64,000 nt of DNA from Pedomonas sp051304405 (GCF_051304405.1 NZ_JBPPGG010000008.1:5444-69443), one strand, 5' to 3'. Positions 43,634 through 53,355 are shown, counted from the stretch's first letter. The notes: generated from the sequence alone by a model not told the origin. A program made the numbers and translations.

Positions 43634-45940
43634 ATGACAGTTCGCTCTTTGTGGGGCGGCGCGCGCTTTGGCGCCCTGCCGCTTGTTGCGTTGTTTGCCC
43701 TGCCGGTGCAGGCTCAGGGGAGCACGGAGGCGCCGGCGGCGTCGATCGGTCTCGACGCCATTGTGGTCACTGCCCAGAAGCGGGCGGAGAACATGCAGAC
43801 CGTGCCGGTTTCGGTGACGGCGGTTACGTCCGAGGCGGTCGAGAACCTGCGGGCGGTCACGTTGCAGGGCCTTCAGGGCACCGTGCCCAACGTGCAGATC
43901 AACAACTTCTCCAACGCGCCCAACTCGGCGGTGTACACCATCCGCGGCATCGGCGTGATCGAGTCCGACCCCTATGCCGGCAACACCGTCTCCATCATGG
44001 TGGACGGCGTTCCCGAATATTTCAGCATGGGCGCGCTGGTTGATCTCTACGACATCAACCGCATCGAGATTCTGCGCGGTCCGCAAGGCACGCTGTTCGG
44101 CGCCAACACCACCGGCGGCGTGGTGAACATCATCACCAACCAGCCCACCGGCGAGTTCGGCGGCAAGGCGGAGATCGGCTACGGCACCTACGACCGCCTC
44201 GACGTGAGCGGCACGGTGGAGGCGCCGCTGGTCGAGGGCAAGCTGTCGGGCAAGATCGGCATCTCGCACAACGAGCGCGACGGCTATGTCACCAACATCG
44301 TCGACGGCTCGGACATGGGCCGGCGGAACGTCACCCTGTTCCGCGCCGCGCTGCGCGCCACGCCCAACGACCGGGTGGATGCGACGCTCATGGGCGAATA
44401 TGTGCGCGCCCGCAACGGCGCGCCGATCGTGGTGAACGGCGCGACCCCCGGCGAGGCGCGGTATGTGGCGCCCGGCACCCGCTTCGACAATGCCAAGCTG
44501 CCGATGTACGCCAACCCCTGCCCGGCGGACGGCGGCCGCTGCAAGGCGCCGGACAAATACTACTCGGCGCTCGAGGGCGTGCCCGACAAGTCGAACATGA
44601 ACACCTACCGGGTGAACTTCACCCTCAACGTGTCCGACACCGCCATTGGCGACATCACCGCCATCACCGGCTACAAGAAGTTCGACCTGTTCGAGTACAC
44701 CGACCAGAACGGCACGCCGGTCAGCCGGGATGACACCCGCCGCGAGACGGAAGGCTGGCAGCTCAGCCAGGAGCTGCGCACCGCGTTCGACGTGAACGAC
44801 AGCATCAACGTGATCCTGGGCGGCTTCTACATGAAGACGCACTACGATCACCAGCAGGACTTCCGCATTTCCTTCTCGCCGCCGCCGGGCCTGCTTCAGG
44901 TGAACAACCAGGATCAGGACAACTGGTCCGCCTCGCTGTTCGCCCAGAGCTACGTGGACGTGACCGACAAGCTGCGCTTCCAGGCGGGCATCCGCTACAC
45001 CCATGAAAAGACCGAGATGGTGGCGGGCACCTACAACTCCGCCCACCCGAGCGGCGTGACCACCTTCGATGGCACCGGCAACACGCCTCTGGGCGGCTTC
45101 ACCGTGGCCGGCAAGAAGTCGTGGGACAACGTGGGCTGGAAGCTGGGCCTCGACTACCAGGCGCTTGATGACGTGATGCTCTATGGCTACTGGGCGCGCG
45201 GCTTCAAGTCGGGCGGCTTTGTGGGCCGCGTCGGCATTCCGCAGGACATCGGCCCGTATGACCCCGAAAAGGTGGACACCTTCGAGGCGGGCGTGAAGGC
45301 CGATCTGCTGGACCGCCGCCTGCGCGTCAACCTGGCCGGTTTCTACACCAGCTACCGCAACATGCAGATTGCCCAGATCTACTTCACGGAGGATGGCTCC
45401 GGTACCACCGTGCAGGGCAACTCGATCCTCAACGCGGGCAAGGCGGAGATCAAGGGCTTCGAGCTCGAGATGCAGGCGCTGCCGGCCGAGGGGCTGACGC
45501 TCGACGGCTCGCTCGCCTATCTCGACGCCACCTACGACCGGTTCCTCTACAACCAGGTGGCGGGCACCACCGTCACCCGGGTGGACATGGCGGGCGAGCG
45601 TCTCCAGAACGCGCCCAAGTGGCAGGCGACCCTGGGGGCGACCTACACCGCCCAGGTGGGCCCGGGCGAGGCGCGGGCGCGGGTGCTCTACACCTACACC
45701 GCCGCCAAGTATCTGACGGCGATCAACAACGCGCGCCGCGCCGAGGTGCAGCCGACCCACATCGTCAACGCCAACCTGGACTGGACGCCGGACAGCGAGG
45801 CCTGGTCCATCGGCGTGTGGGCGACCAACCTCTTCGACAACCGCTACATCCAGAGCGTCTACGACGCGCCGGGTGTGTTCGGCCTGGTGAACTACGCGCC
45901 GCCGCGTGAGTACGGCGTGAGCTTCAAGGTCAAGTGGTAG
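43634..45940 (+). CDS. TonB-dependent receptor, upstream of the quinohaemoprotein
   Basis: Encodes 768 residues. Signal peptide MTVRSLWGGARFGALPLVALFALPVQAQ, TonB box region DAIVVTAQKRAENMQTVPVS, plug with YTIRGIGV, INRIEILRGPQGTLFGANTTGGVVNIIT, and a barrel ending REYGVSFKVKW. GGGGAG precedes ATG 43634. It is clearly related to the receptor at 60225-62456, sharing long stretches in the plug, and both may serve the catabolic region they enclose. It probably imports the substrate of the neighbouring periplasmic dehydrogenase, which starts 59 nt downstream. Confidence 0.93.
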   Translation: MTVRSLWGGARFGALPLVALFALPVQAQGSTEAPAASIGLDAIVVTAQKRAENMQTVPVSVTAVTSEAVENLRAVTLQGLQGTVPNVQINNFSNAPNSAVYTIRGIGVIESDPYAGNTVSIMVDGVPEYFSMGALVDLYDINRIEILRGPQGTLFGANTTGGVVNIITNQPTGEFGGKAEIGYGTYDRLDVSGTVEAPLVEGKLSGKIGISHNERDGYVTNIVDGSDMGRRNVTLFRAALRATPNDRVDATLMGEYVRARNGAPIVVNGATPGEARYVAPGTRFDNAKLPMYANPCPADGGRCKAPDKYYSALEGVPDKSNMNTYRVNFTLNVSDTAIGDITAITGYKKFDLFEYTDQNGTPVSRDDTRRETEGWQLSQELRTAFDVNDSINVILGGFYMKTHYDHQQDFRISFSPPPGLLQVNNQDQDNWSASLFAQSYVDVTDKLRFQAGIRYTHEKTEMVAGTYNSAHPSGVTTFDGTGNTPLGGFTVAGKKSWDNVGWKLGLDYQALDDVMLYGYWARGFKSGGFVGRVGIPQDIGPYDPEKVDTFEAGVKADLLDRRLRVNLAGFYTSYRNMQIAQIYFTEDGSGTTVQGNSILNAGKAEIKGFELEMQALPAEGLTLDGSLAYLDATYDRFLYNQVAGTTVTRVDMAGERLQNAPKWQATLGATYTAQVGPGEARARVLYTYTAAKYLTAINNARRAEVQPTHIVNANLDWTPDSEAWSIGVWATNLFDNRYIQSVYDAPGVFGLVNYAPPREYGVSFKVKW

Positions 45941-45948
45941 GGCATGGA

Positions 45949-45976
45949 GCGGGCCCGGCGTCGCCGCCGGGCCCGC
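45949..45976 (+). other. Strong GC hairpin between receptor and quinohaemoprotein genes
   Basis: GCGGGCCCGGCG (45949-45960), a 4-nt loop, and CGCCGGGCCCGC (45965-45976) form a perfect 12-bp stem 8 nt after the receptor stop and just before the next ribosome-binding site. There is no T-tract. It may stabilise or partially terminate the message. Confidence 0.55.
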
Positions 45977-45999
45977 GCTCCGTCCGGGGGAGAGTGAAC

Positions 46000-47952
46000 A
46001 TGCGGACAGACAAGGGGCTGAAAAAACGGGTCGCCAGCCGACCTGCCCTTCTGGCGCTGGCGGGCGTTGCCGTTGTGGCGACGGGCCGGGGGCCGGAGGA
46101 GGCCGTGGCCGCGGGCGCGCCGAACGGGGACCGGAACGTCAACAGCTTCGAGCGTCCCGACGCGGCGTTCGATCCCGAGACCCATCCCGGCAAGGCGCTG
46201 TTCGAGGAGAACTGCGCCATGTGCCATCTGGGCGGCGTGCCGAAGGCGCCGCACCGCGAATTTCTGGAAATGATGCCGCCCGAGGGCATTCTGCACGCGC
46301 TGAACGAGGGCGTGATGCAGCAGCAGGCGGAGCATCTGGGGGCGGATGAGCGCCGCCAGATCACCGAATTTCTGACCCGCACCGATCTGGCCAGCTACAA
46401 GCCCGCGCCGGGCCCGCAGATGTGCACCGGCAAGGCGGCGGAGTTCGATCTCACCCGCCCGCCGGCACAGGTGGGCTGGGGCTATGACACCCGCCGCTTC
46501 ACCCCGGCGATCGTGGCGAAGCTGGGCAAGGAGGATGTGCCGCGCCTGAAGCGCAAGTGGTCCTTTGCCTTCCCCGGCGCGCTGCGCGCCCGCTCCCAGC
46601 CGGTTGCGGCCATGGGCGCGGTGTTCGTCGGCAGCCAGGACGGCACCATCTACGCCTTCGATCTGGAGACCGGTTGCGCCCGCTGGACCTCGAAGGTCAC
46701 CGCCGAGGTGCGCACGGCGATCGTGGTCGAGCCGTGGGCGGAGGGGCAGAAGCCGGCCCGCAATCCCCGCCTGTTCTTCGGCGACCTGATGGGCCGGGTC
46801 TATGCCATGGACGCGCTCACCGGCCAGGTGCTGTGGCGCGTGCGGCCGGACGACCACGCCAACGCCACCATCACCGGCACGCCGCTGCTCCATGGCGACA
46901 CGCTCTACGTGCCCGTCTCCTCGCTGGAGGTGGTGACGGCGGCGGACCCCAACTATGCGTGCTGCACCTTCCGGGGGTCGGTGGTGGCGCTGGACATCGA
47001 GACCGGCGCCGAGAAGTGGACCCACTTCACCGTGCCCAATCCGCCCACCGAGCAGGGCAAGACCGCGGTCGGCACGCCGATCCTCGGCCCGTCGGGCGCG
47101 GCGGTGTGGACCAGCCCGACGCTCGATCTGAAGCGCGGCGTGCTCTACCACGGCAGCAGCGAGAACTATTCCTCGCCCGCCGACGACAATTCGGACGCCG
47201 TGTTCGCGGTGGACCTGAAGACCGGCAAGCGCCGCTGGCATCACCAGCTGCTGGCGGGGGACGCGTGGAACTCCACCTGCGTCATGAAGGACCATCCCAA
47301 CTGCCCGGTGGAGAAGGGGCCGGACTTCGACCTGTCCGCCTCGATCCTCGTCATCGACATCGGCGGCGGCAAGGATGTGCTCATCGCCGCGCCCAAGTCC
47401 GGCATGATGACGGCGCTCGACCCGGACACGGGCCAGCGCCTGTGGCAGACCCGCGTCGGGCGCGGCAGCATGCAGGGCGGCGTCCACTTCGGCATGGCGG
47501 CGGAGGGCACGCGCATCTACGTGCCCATCACCGACATGACGGAGGACAGCCTGGGCCGTCCCATCCAGGAGCCCGGCCGGTCTGGCCTCCACGCGGTGGA
47601 CGCCCGCACCGGCAAGATCCTGTGGAGCGCGCTCAGCCCCGACACCTGCGGCGGGCGCAAATACTGCGACCCCGGCATCTCGGCGGCGGCGACGGCCATG
47701 CCTGGCGTGGTGTTCGCGGGCGGCATGGACGGCTGGCTGCGTGCCTATGAGGGCGAGACCGGCCGGGTTCTCTGGGAGGTGGACACCACCCGGCCGGTCG
47801 AGACCGCCAACGGCATGGTCGCCCGCGGCGGCTCCATGAGCGGCCCGGGCCCCCTCATCGTCGATGGCCATGTGGTGGTGAACTCGGGCTACGGCTTCTC
47901 CTTCCACATGCCCGGCAACGCGCTGCACGTCTATTCCGTGGACGGGAAGTAG
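46000..47952 (+). CDS. Periplasmic PQQ-dependent dehydrogenase with N-terminal cytochrome c, PVA dehydrogenase-like
   Basis: Encodes 650 residues. A signal-like N-terminus is followed by a haem c site CAMCH (Cys72, Cys75, His76), then a PQQ beta-propeller (repeats such as VFVGSQDGTIYAFDLETG, GRVYAMDALTGQVLWRV, ALDPDTGQRLWQTRVG). A vicinal Cys321-Cys322 pair, as in quinoprotein alcohol dehydrogenases, is present. A haem domain ahead of the propeller is the order found in polyvinyl-alcohol dehydrogenase of sphingomonads; most quinohaemoprotein alcohol dehydrogenases have the haem behind. It should oxidise an alcohol in the periplasm. GGGGGAGAG precedes ATG 46000. The actual substrate is not known, and no PVA hydrolase gene is visible. 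Confidence 0.82.
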   Translation: MRTDKGLKKRVASRPALLALAGVAVVATGRGPEEAVAAGAPNGDRNVNSFERPDAAFDPETHPGKALFEENCAMCHLGGVPKAPHREFLEMMPPEGILHALNEGVMQQQAEHLGADERRQITEFLTRTDLASYKPAPGPQMCTGKAAEFDLTRPPAQVGWGYDTRRFTPAIVAKLGKEDVPRLKRKWSFAFPGALRARSQPVAAMGAVFVGSQDGTIYAFDLETGCARWTSKVTAEVRTAIVVEPWAEGQKPARNPRLFFGDLMGRVYAMDALTGQVLWRVRPDDHANATITGTPLLHGDTLYVPVSSLEVVTAADPNYACCTFRGSVVALDIETGAEKWTHFTVPNPPTEQGKTAVGTPILGPSGAAVWTSPTLDLKRGVLYHGSSENYSSPADDNSDAVFAVDLKTGKRRWHHQLLAGDAWNSTCVMKDHPNCPVEKGPDFDLSASILVIDIGGGKDVLIAAPKSGMMTALDPDTGQRLWQTRVGRGSMQGGVHFGMAAEGTRIYVPITDMTEDSLGRPIQEPGRSGLHAVDARTGKILWSALSPDTCGGRKYCDPGISAAATAMPGVVFAGGMDGWLRAYEGETGRVLWEVDTTRPVETANGMVARGGSMSGPGPLIVDGHVVVNSGYGFSFHMPGNALHVYSVDGK

Positions 47953-47979
47953 CGCGCCCGCGCGCAACCGGAGACGGGT

Positions 47980-48666
47980 TCAGCGCCCGGTGCTCATGGT
48001 GTGATAATAGGCCTCGACCAGCGGCTCCAGAAACTGGTCGAGGCGCGTCACGCTGTGAATGCCGGGCGCGCGCCTGTCGAGCGTGCCCCGGTCGATGACC
48101 AGAAACGTCAGCGAGGATTCGATGATGTAGAGCCGGGCGGTGAACTCGGCCTCGGAGAGGTCGGGGAAGGCCCGGCGCAGGGCGGTGGCGAACAGCTGGC
48201 CGGTGCGGTCCACGCTTTGCAGGGGCTGGTGCAGCTCCGGCGCGTCGTAGGAGGCGAGGAACTGGGAGATCACCCGCAGGTAGTTCCGCCAGCCCGGCCC
48301 CCGGTTGCCGAGCAGCTCCAGGATGGTGCCGATGAAGGCGCGGATCACGTCGCGCCCGTAGCTGGGAGACGCCGGGTCGCACTGGCCGAGGCGCTCGTCC
48401 ACCAGCTTGTGCAGGTCCCCGCGCCGCCGGGAGACCACGGCTTCCAGCAGCGCCTGCTTGGTGCGGAAATAGTAGTTGATGAGACCCAGGTTGGTCTCCG
48501 CCACTTCGGCGATTTCCCGAAGCCCGGCGCCCCAGTAGCCCTTGCGTGCGAACACGGATTCGGCCGCATCCAGCAGCTGGGTATGGCGCTCGGCCCCGCG
48601 GCGGCGGAACCGGCGGTCGGCTTTGGGTTCGATGATTGCCTGCTCACTCATGATGGACGCCTTCAT
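47980..48666 (-). CDS. TetR family transcriptional regulator
   Basis: Encodes 228 residues. The N-terminal helix-turn-helix reads LREIAEVAETNLGLINYYFRTKQALLEAVV, the TetR signature. The C-terminal domain has WRNYLRVISQF and LTFLVIDRG, like CerR/DUF1956-type members. The start is 48666 or the second Met at 48651; both have an AAGG nearby. It converges with the quinohaemoprotein gene and may control it or its own divergent region. The ligand is unknown. Confidence 0.9.
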   Translation of the reverse strand: MKASIMSEQAIIEPKADRRFRRRGAERHTQLLDAAESVFARKGYWGAGLREIAEVAETNLGLINYYFRTKQALLEAVVSRRRGDLHKLVDERLGQCDPASPSYGRDVIRAFIGTILELLGNRGPGWRNYLRVISQFLASYDAPELHQPLQSVDRTGQLFATALRRAFPDLSEAEFTARLYIIESSLTFLVIDRGTLDRRAPGIHSVTRLDQFLEPLVEAYYHTMSTGR

Positions 48667-49570
48667 ACGCCTTACAGGTTAGCCAGAGCATCGGCGGTAC
48701 CCGAAAAAAAGAGCAGAACAAACCGTCTTGCGACCGGCCGTGATAGGAAATGAACCACCATAAAAGGGAAAACCCTTGACACGGAATCGTCAAAAACCTA
48801 TCGTCTGCCTGTCGCGATGAGTCGGTTGCGTTTCGATGCGTCTCTTCCGCGCCCCCGCGCGGGGGAGTTCGAGGGAGACGTCTGCGGGATGGCCCCGTAC
48901 GGGGGCGCTGGGGCCGTCGCAGCGGGGCGTATTTCCCGCCCGCGGGGCGAAATGTCACGGGGCGCTCCGGCACAACGCCGGGGTGTACAGACGTCCTCTC
49001 GGTTGAACATCGCGGCGTATCGGGCCTGTGAGGGGACAGGAGTCCGCCTGGGGTGAACCGCTGTCGCGGAGGGCGCGGCGGGCAGGGCGAGTCCGGTTCC
49101 GCGCATCGGGTCGGTTCTAGTGCTCAGGGTTGGGCAGCAGAATGGCTGCCTTTGCACGCCGGTTGAAATGGTTGAGGGTCGTGCGCGTCACCGCGTTCTG
49201 CGTCATCCGGGCCATAGACCGAGGTCCCTGGCCCCTGCGTCTGACCCATGGCGTGGCAGACGTATGACAAAACCCGTTTGGCTCCGCCCCCCTGACAAAC
49301 CCTGACCTCCCGACACCAAGACCCTCAACCACCGGCACTTCTTCTCCGAGACCGAAAGGAAACAGGCAGACCAGGCAGAACAGACCGAACAGACACAACA
49401 GGCCGCAAGGCAGGCGAAAGGGCGGACAGGCTCCCCCCCTTCCTCCTCCCCCGAATGACCACGCCCGGGCCTTCCGGTGAGGGTGCGCCCGCCTCACCTT
49501 TATCGCAGGTGTGGGGCCGCCCGGGGCGGCTACAGTTTTCCTCGGCACGGCAGTGGGGGAAGGAGCCGTC
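48667..49570. other. Long gene-free region
   Basis: About 900 nt with no supported gene on either strand. Several GC-rich inverted repeats occur near 48840-48960 (for example GCCCCCGCGCGGGGGA). At 49360-49420 the + strand has a low-complexity run of CAGAC/AACAG-type units. Open frames here have no family resemblance and unnatural composition. It may be decayed DNA or regulatory. Confidence 0.5.
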
Positions 49571-50368
49571 ATGGCGCGATCGTTGGAGGGAACCGTCGCC
49601 CTTGTCACCGGCGCGGGGCGCGGCATCGGCCGGGCCATCTGCGCGGCGCTGGCGGAGGCGGGGGCCACCGTCCTCGGCGCGGACCGGGGCCTGTCGTCGG
49701 ACGCCGGGTCCGGGCCCGGCGCGCACCCGGCGGCGGAGCAGCTGCGGCTTGACGTCACCTGCCCGGAGGACTGGGACCGGGTGATGGCGCACATCAGCGG
49801 GCGCTACGGCCGGCTCGACATTCTGGTCAACAACGCCGGGGTCGATATCGTCGAGACCTTCGAGGCGATGACGCTGGAGTCCTGGCGGCAGTGCCAGGCG
49901 GTCAACGTGGACGGCGTGTTTCTCGGCATCCGCAAGGCGCTGCCGCTGTTGCGGGAGAGCGGTCCCCGGCGGCCGGGCGGCGCCTCGATCATCAACATGT
50001 CCTCCATCGCCGGGCTGGTGGGGGCGGAGTTTCACGCCGCCTATTGCGCCAGCAAGGGTGCGGTGCGGATGCTCACCAAGGCGCTGGCGCTGGAGTTCAG
50101 CGCGCTGGGCTACCGGATTCGCGTCAACTCGGTCCACCCGGGCGGGGTCAACACGTCCATGGTCCAGACCATTTTCGAGCGTTTCGCCGAACTGGGCGTC
50201 GTCGAGTCGGCGGAGCAGGCCCGCGCCCTGTCGGTGCGCGCCCATGCGCTGGGGCGTCTCTCCGAGCCGGAGGAGATCGCGGCGGGCGTCCGTTTTCTGG
50301 CGTCGGATGAGGCCAGCGCCATGCACGGCGCGGAGCTGGTTCTGGATGGAGGATACACTGCGAGATGA
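49571..50368 (+). CDS. Short-chain dehydrogenase/reductase (SDR)
   Basis: Encodes 265 residues of a classical SDR. The cofactor motif is TGAGRGIG near residues 13-20, the NNAG motif is present (ILVNNAGV), and the catalytic set is Ser in NMSSIAG, Tyr and Lys in YCASKGA. The C-terminal GRLSEPEEIAAGVRFLASDEAS...LDGGYTAR is typical. It should oxidise or reduce a hydroxyl/keto group with NAD(P). AGGAG lies 5 nt before ATG 49571. Its stop overlaps the next gene by 4 bp (ATGA), so the two are coupled. Confidence 0.92.
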   Translation: MARSLEGTVALVTGAGRGIGRAICAALAEAGATVLGADRGLSSDAGSGPGAHPAAEQLRLDVTCPEDWDRVMAHISGRYGRLDILVNNAGVDIVETFEAMTLESWRQCQAVNVDGVFLGIRKALPLLRESGPRRPGGASIINMSSIAGLVGAEFHAAYCASKGAVRMLTKALALEFSALGYRIRVNSVHPGGVNTSMVQTIFERFAELGVVESAEQARALSVRAHALGRLSEPEEIAAGVRFLASDEASAMHGAELVLDGGYTAR

Positions 50369-50784
50369 GCAACACTCAGCCCACCCGCACCGGAGGCTGC
50401 CTGTGCGGCGCGGTGCGCTACGTCGCCCCGGCGCGGCCGCTGGCAACGGTTGTCTGCCACTGCCGGAACTGCCAGAAGCAGGCGGGCAGCGCCCTGTCGG
50501 TGGTGGCCGTGTTCCCCCGCACCGAGCTGCGGGTGGAGGGGCAGCTCACGGTCTACGAGGACCGGGGCACCAGCGGCCAGACCGTGTTCCGCCAGTTCTG
50601 CGGCCGCTGCGGCTCGCCCGTGCTCACCGATACGGAGCGGGCCCGCGAGCAGGGCGTTATCTTCGTCAAGGCGGGCACGTTCGACGAGGTGTCGGACCTC
50701 AGGCCCACCACCCATTACTGGGTCAAGCGCGCCCATCCGTGGCTGCCGCTGCCGCCCGACGCGGAGCTTCTGGAGCAGGAATAG
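50365..50784 (+). CDS. GFA family zinc protein
   Basis: Encodes 139 residues. The zinc-binding Cys sets of the glutathione-dependent formaldehyde-activating-like fold are intact: GGCLCGAVRY, VCHCRNCQKQAGS and FCGRCGSPV. Most GFA-family proteins have no proven role; the formaldehyde link holds only for a few. ATGA overlap with the SDR suggests joint expression. Confidence 0.9.
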   Translation: MSNTQPTRTGGCLCGAVRYVAPARPLATVVCHCRNCQKQAGSALSVVAVFPRTELRVEGQLTVYEDRGTSGQTVFRQFCGRCGSPVLTDTERAREQGVIFVKAGTFDEVSDLRPTTHYWVKRAHPWLPLPPDAELLEQE

Positions 50785-50902
50785 CCCCGGAACACGGGCC
50801 GCGTGCGGTTTGCGCTGCGGCGGAGTGCGCCTCTCGTGCGTTACAGAGTGCGCGGCTCGGGCATCGAGCCTTGCGCGTTGCTGATCCTCACTGGGCCAGA
50901 TC

Positions 50903-52648
50903 ATGCTTGCACGCCTGAGCGGAGCCGACCTGGAGCGGCTTATGGACAGCATCGGCACGCCGACCTTTCTCGTCGGCGTGACGGGCCCTGACGACTTCGT
51001 CATCCTCTACGCCAACCGGGAGATGCAGGCGGTTCTCGGCCTCTCCGCCGGGGATCTGCGCGGCCAGCCCTGCGCCGCCATCGCCCCGCCGGAGCAGGGG
51101 CAGGTGTTCCGCCATTATTTTCACCAGTGCTGGCTGGCGGGCGCGCCGGTGATGTTCGAGACGGCGCTGACGTCGCCCGGGGGCGAGCGCTGGCTGCGCG
51201 TCGCGCTCAACCCGGTGCGGGACGAGGCGGGCGCGGTCGTGCGCCTGCTCGGCACCGCGATCGACGTGACGCAGGAGCGGCAGGCGCAGGAGGCGGTGCG
51301 GTACCAGAATCTCCTGCTGCGGGCCCAGCAGGATCTGTCTCCCGACGGCATCCTCATCACCGATGCGAACGGGGGGATGCTGAGCTGGAACGCCCGGTTC
51401 CGCCAGCTGTTCGGCCTGACGGACGCCGACATGAGCCAGGGCGCGGACCGGGTGTTTCCGCTGATCTTCGCCCAGCTTGCCGATGCCGAGGCCGCCCGCC
51501 GCAAGATCGACGCCCTCAATCGCAGCCCGTGCGCCGAGCTGGCGGGCGAGGAGCTGGAGCTGCGCAGCGGGAAGATCTACCAGCTCCTCAGCCGCAGCCT
51601 GATCGACGAAAACAGCCTGGGGCGCGTGCGCATCTGGTTCGTGCGGGACATCACCGAGAGCAAGCGCGCCGAGCGGGCGCTGGCCGAGGCCCATGCGCTC
51701 CAGAAGGCGATTCTCGGCAGCGCGCACCAGATGATCCTGTCGGTGGACCGCCATCTGGTGTTCCGCAGCTTCAACGCGGCGGCGGAGCGCCTCCTGGGCT
51801 ACACGGCCGAGGAGATGGTGGGCAAGGCGACGCCCCTGCTGCTTCACGACCCGGTGGAGGTGGAGGAGCGCCGCACGGCCATGGGCCAGATGCTGGGGCG
51901 GGAGGCCTCCATCGACGAGGCATTTCACGGCCGTGCCCCGTCGGGCGAGCCGGACATTCAGGTCTGGACCTACATCCGCAAGGACGGCAGCCGTCTGCCG
52001 GTGGAGCTGGCGCTGACCCGGCTGGCCGACGAGCAGGGCAATCATCTGGGCTATCTCGGCATCGCCACCGACATCACCGAGCGGATGGAGACCGAGCGCA
52101 AGCTGTTTGAGGTGGCGACGACCGACGCGCTGACCCGCCTGTGGAACCGGCGGCATTTCACCGAGCAGGCGACCAAGGCGCTGCTCCGGGCGCGCCGGTA
52201 TGACGATCACGACTGCCTTGCGCTGATCGACATCGATTTTTTCAAGCGCATCAACGACACCTACGGCCACGCGGCGGGTGACGCGGTGCTGGGGGCGGTG
52301 GCGCGGTGTCTGGACGCCACCCTGCGCCGGTCCGATTTCATGTGCCGCTGGGGCGGGGAGGAATTCGCGGCGCTGCTGGTCAATGTGGACGCGCAGGAGG
52401 CGCTCCGCGCGGCCGAGCGCATGCGCCAGGCGGTGGAGGCGCTGACGGTGCCGTGGGACGGGGGAACCATTCCCGTCACCATCAGCATCGGCCTGTCCAA
52501 TTTCCTGCGTAGCGAGACCTCGCTCGACGCCATTCTCTCCCGCGCCGACGCTGCGCTCTACGCGGCCAAGGCGGCGGGCCGCAACCGGGTGAATGTGGCC
52601 TGGGAGGCGCAGCCCGACAGCCCCCGCCCGGCGGCGCGCTCCGGCTAG
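50903..52648 (+). CDS. Diguanylate cyclase with three PAS domains
   Basis: Encodes 581 residues. Three PAS sensor modules lie at ~10-125, ~135-255 and ~265-390 (LGTAIDVTQER, VRDITESKRAE, GIATDITERMETE close each). A GGDEF domain follows, with TTDALTRLWNRRHF, the active-site GGEEF at 484-488 and an inhibitory RxxD site (Arg475-Asp478) five residues before it. It should make c-di-GMP in response to a cytoplasmic signal, since no membrane segment is visible. Its last 4 bp overlap the convergent TetR gene. Confidence 0.93.
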   Translation: MLARLSGADLERLMDSIGTPTFLVGVTGPDDFVILYANREMQAVLGLSAGDLRGQPCAAIAPPEQGQVFRHYFHQCWLAGAPVMFETALTSPGGERWLRVALNPVRDEAGAVVRLLGTAIDVTQERQAQEAVRYQNLLLRAQQDLSPDGILITDANGGMLSWNARFRQLFGLTDADMSQGADRVFPLIFAQLADAEAARRKIDALNRSPCAELAGEELELRSGKIYQLLSRSLIDENSLGRVRIWFVRDITESKRAERALAEAHALQKAILGSAHQMILSVDRHLVFRSFNAAAERLLGYTAEEMVGKATPLLLHDPVEVEERRTAMGQMLGREASIDEAFHGRAPSGEPDIQVWTYIRKDGSRLPVELALTRLADEQGNHLGYLGIATDITERMETERKLFEVATTDALTRLWNRRHFTEQATKALLRARRYDDHDCLALIDIDFFKRINDTYGHAAGDAVLGAVARCLDATLRRSDFMCRWGGEEFAALLVNVDAQEALRAAERMRQAVEALTVPWDGGTIPVTISIGLSNFLRSETSLDAILSRADAALYAAKAAGRNRVNVAWEAQPDSPRPAARSG

Positions 52649-53355
52649 CGGGTCTCCTCCATCCGGTCCGCCGCCTCCGTCGGCAGGCCGAGGTAGGCGA
52701 GGCTCATGCGCAGCGCCTCCCGCTTGAAGGCGTCGCTGGCCGCCTGAAGGGGCGCGTCCGGCCGGCGGGTGAGGGGGATCTCGCCCCACACCACCGCGCT
52801 GCGGATCGTGTTGTGCAGGTAGCGCACCGCCCCCTCCACGTCGCGGTGGGCGAGGCGCGCCGCGTGCGGCTCCAGCAGCCGGGCGATGGTGGAGACCACC
52901 AGCGCGTTGCCCCGGTGGACCTGGTCATAGATCACCGGGTTGACGATGCGCTGCCGCTCCATCAGCCGCAGCACGCCCCCGTCCTGCCGGAACGCGCCGA
53001 AGATGATCTCCATGTGGAAGGCGACGATGTCCTCCGCCCGCTTGCCCACCCAGCGCTCGGGCCGGCCCATCTCGGTGATCTGCTCGAACCGCACCCGGCG
53101 GTAGCCTTCCATGATCGCGAGCAGGATCGCCTGCTTGTCGGCGAAACGGTTGTAGATGGCGCCGATCGAGACGCCCGAGGCGCGGGCGATGTCGGCGATG
53201 GAGGTCTCCTCGAAGCCCTGCTCGGTGAACAGGGTGGTCGCCGCGCGCAGCACCTTTTCCATGGAGGCGCGGCTGCGGCTCTGCCGGGGCGGCGCGACCC
53301 AGTCGTTGTCCTCGTAAACAGCGATGTCGCTTGTGCGCTTGATGAGCTGGCTCAT
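52645..53355 (-). CDS. TetR family regulator, divergent from the Rieske operon
   Basis: Encodes 236 residues. The TetR helix-turn-helix reads TSIADIARASGVSIGAIYNRFADKQAILLAIM. About 30 extra residues precede it. It is transcribed away from the Rieske oxygenase operon, with 166 nt between the starts. An inverted repeat at 53484-53499 in that gap is a natural operator candidate, so it may repress the catabolic operon until a substrate binds. Confidence 0.92.
   Translation of the reverse strand: MSQLIKRTSDIAVYEDNDWVAPPRQSRSRASMEKVLRAATTLFTEQGFEETSIADIARASGVSIGAIYNRFADKQAILLAIMEGYRRVRFEQITEMGRPERWVGKRAEDIVAFHMEIIFGAFRQDGGVLRLMERQRIVNPVIYDQVHRGNALVVSTIARLLEPHAARLAHRDVEGAVRYLHNTIRSAVVWGEIPLTRRPDAPLQAASDAFKREALRMSLAYLGLPTEAADRMEETR

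Noticed and set aside
48817..49056. A 79-codon + strand frame in the long gene-free interval
   Set aside because: No resemblance to a known family and no good ribosome-binding site; the DNA is made of GC-rich inverted repeats.
49117..49794. A 225-codon - strand frame overlapping the SDR start
   Set aside because: Low-complexity composition (LFGLFCLVCLFPF) and overlap with a well-supported SDR.
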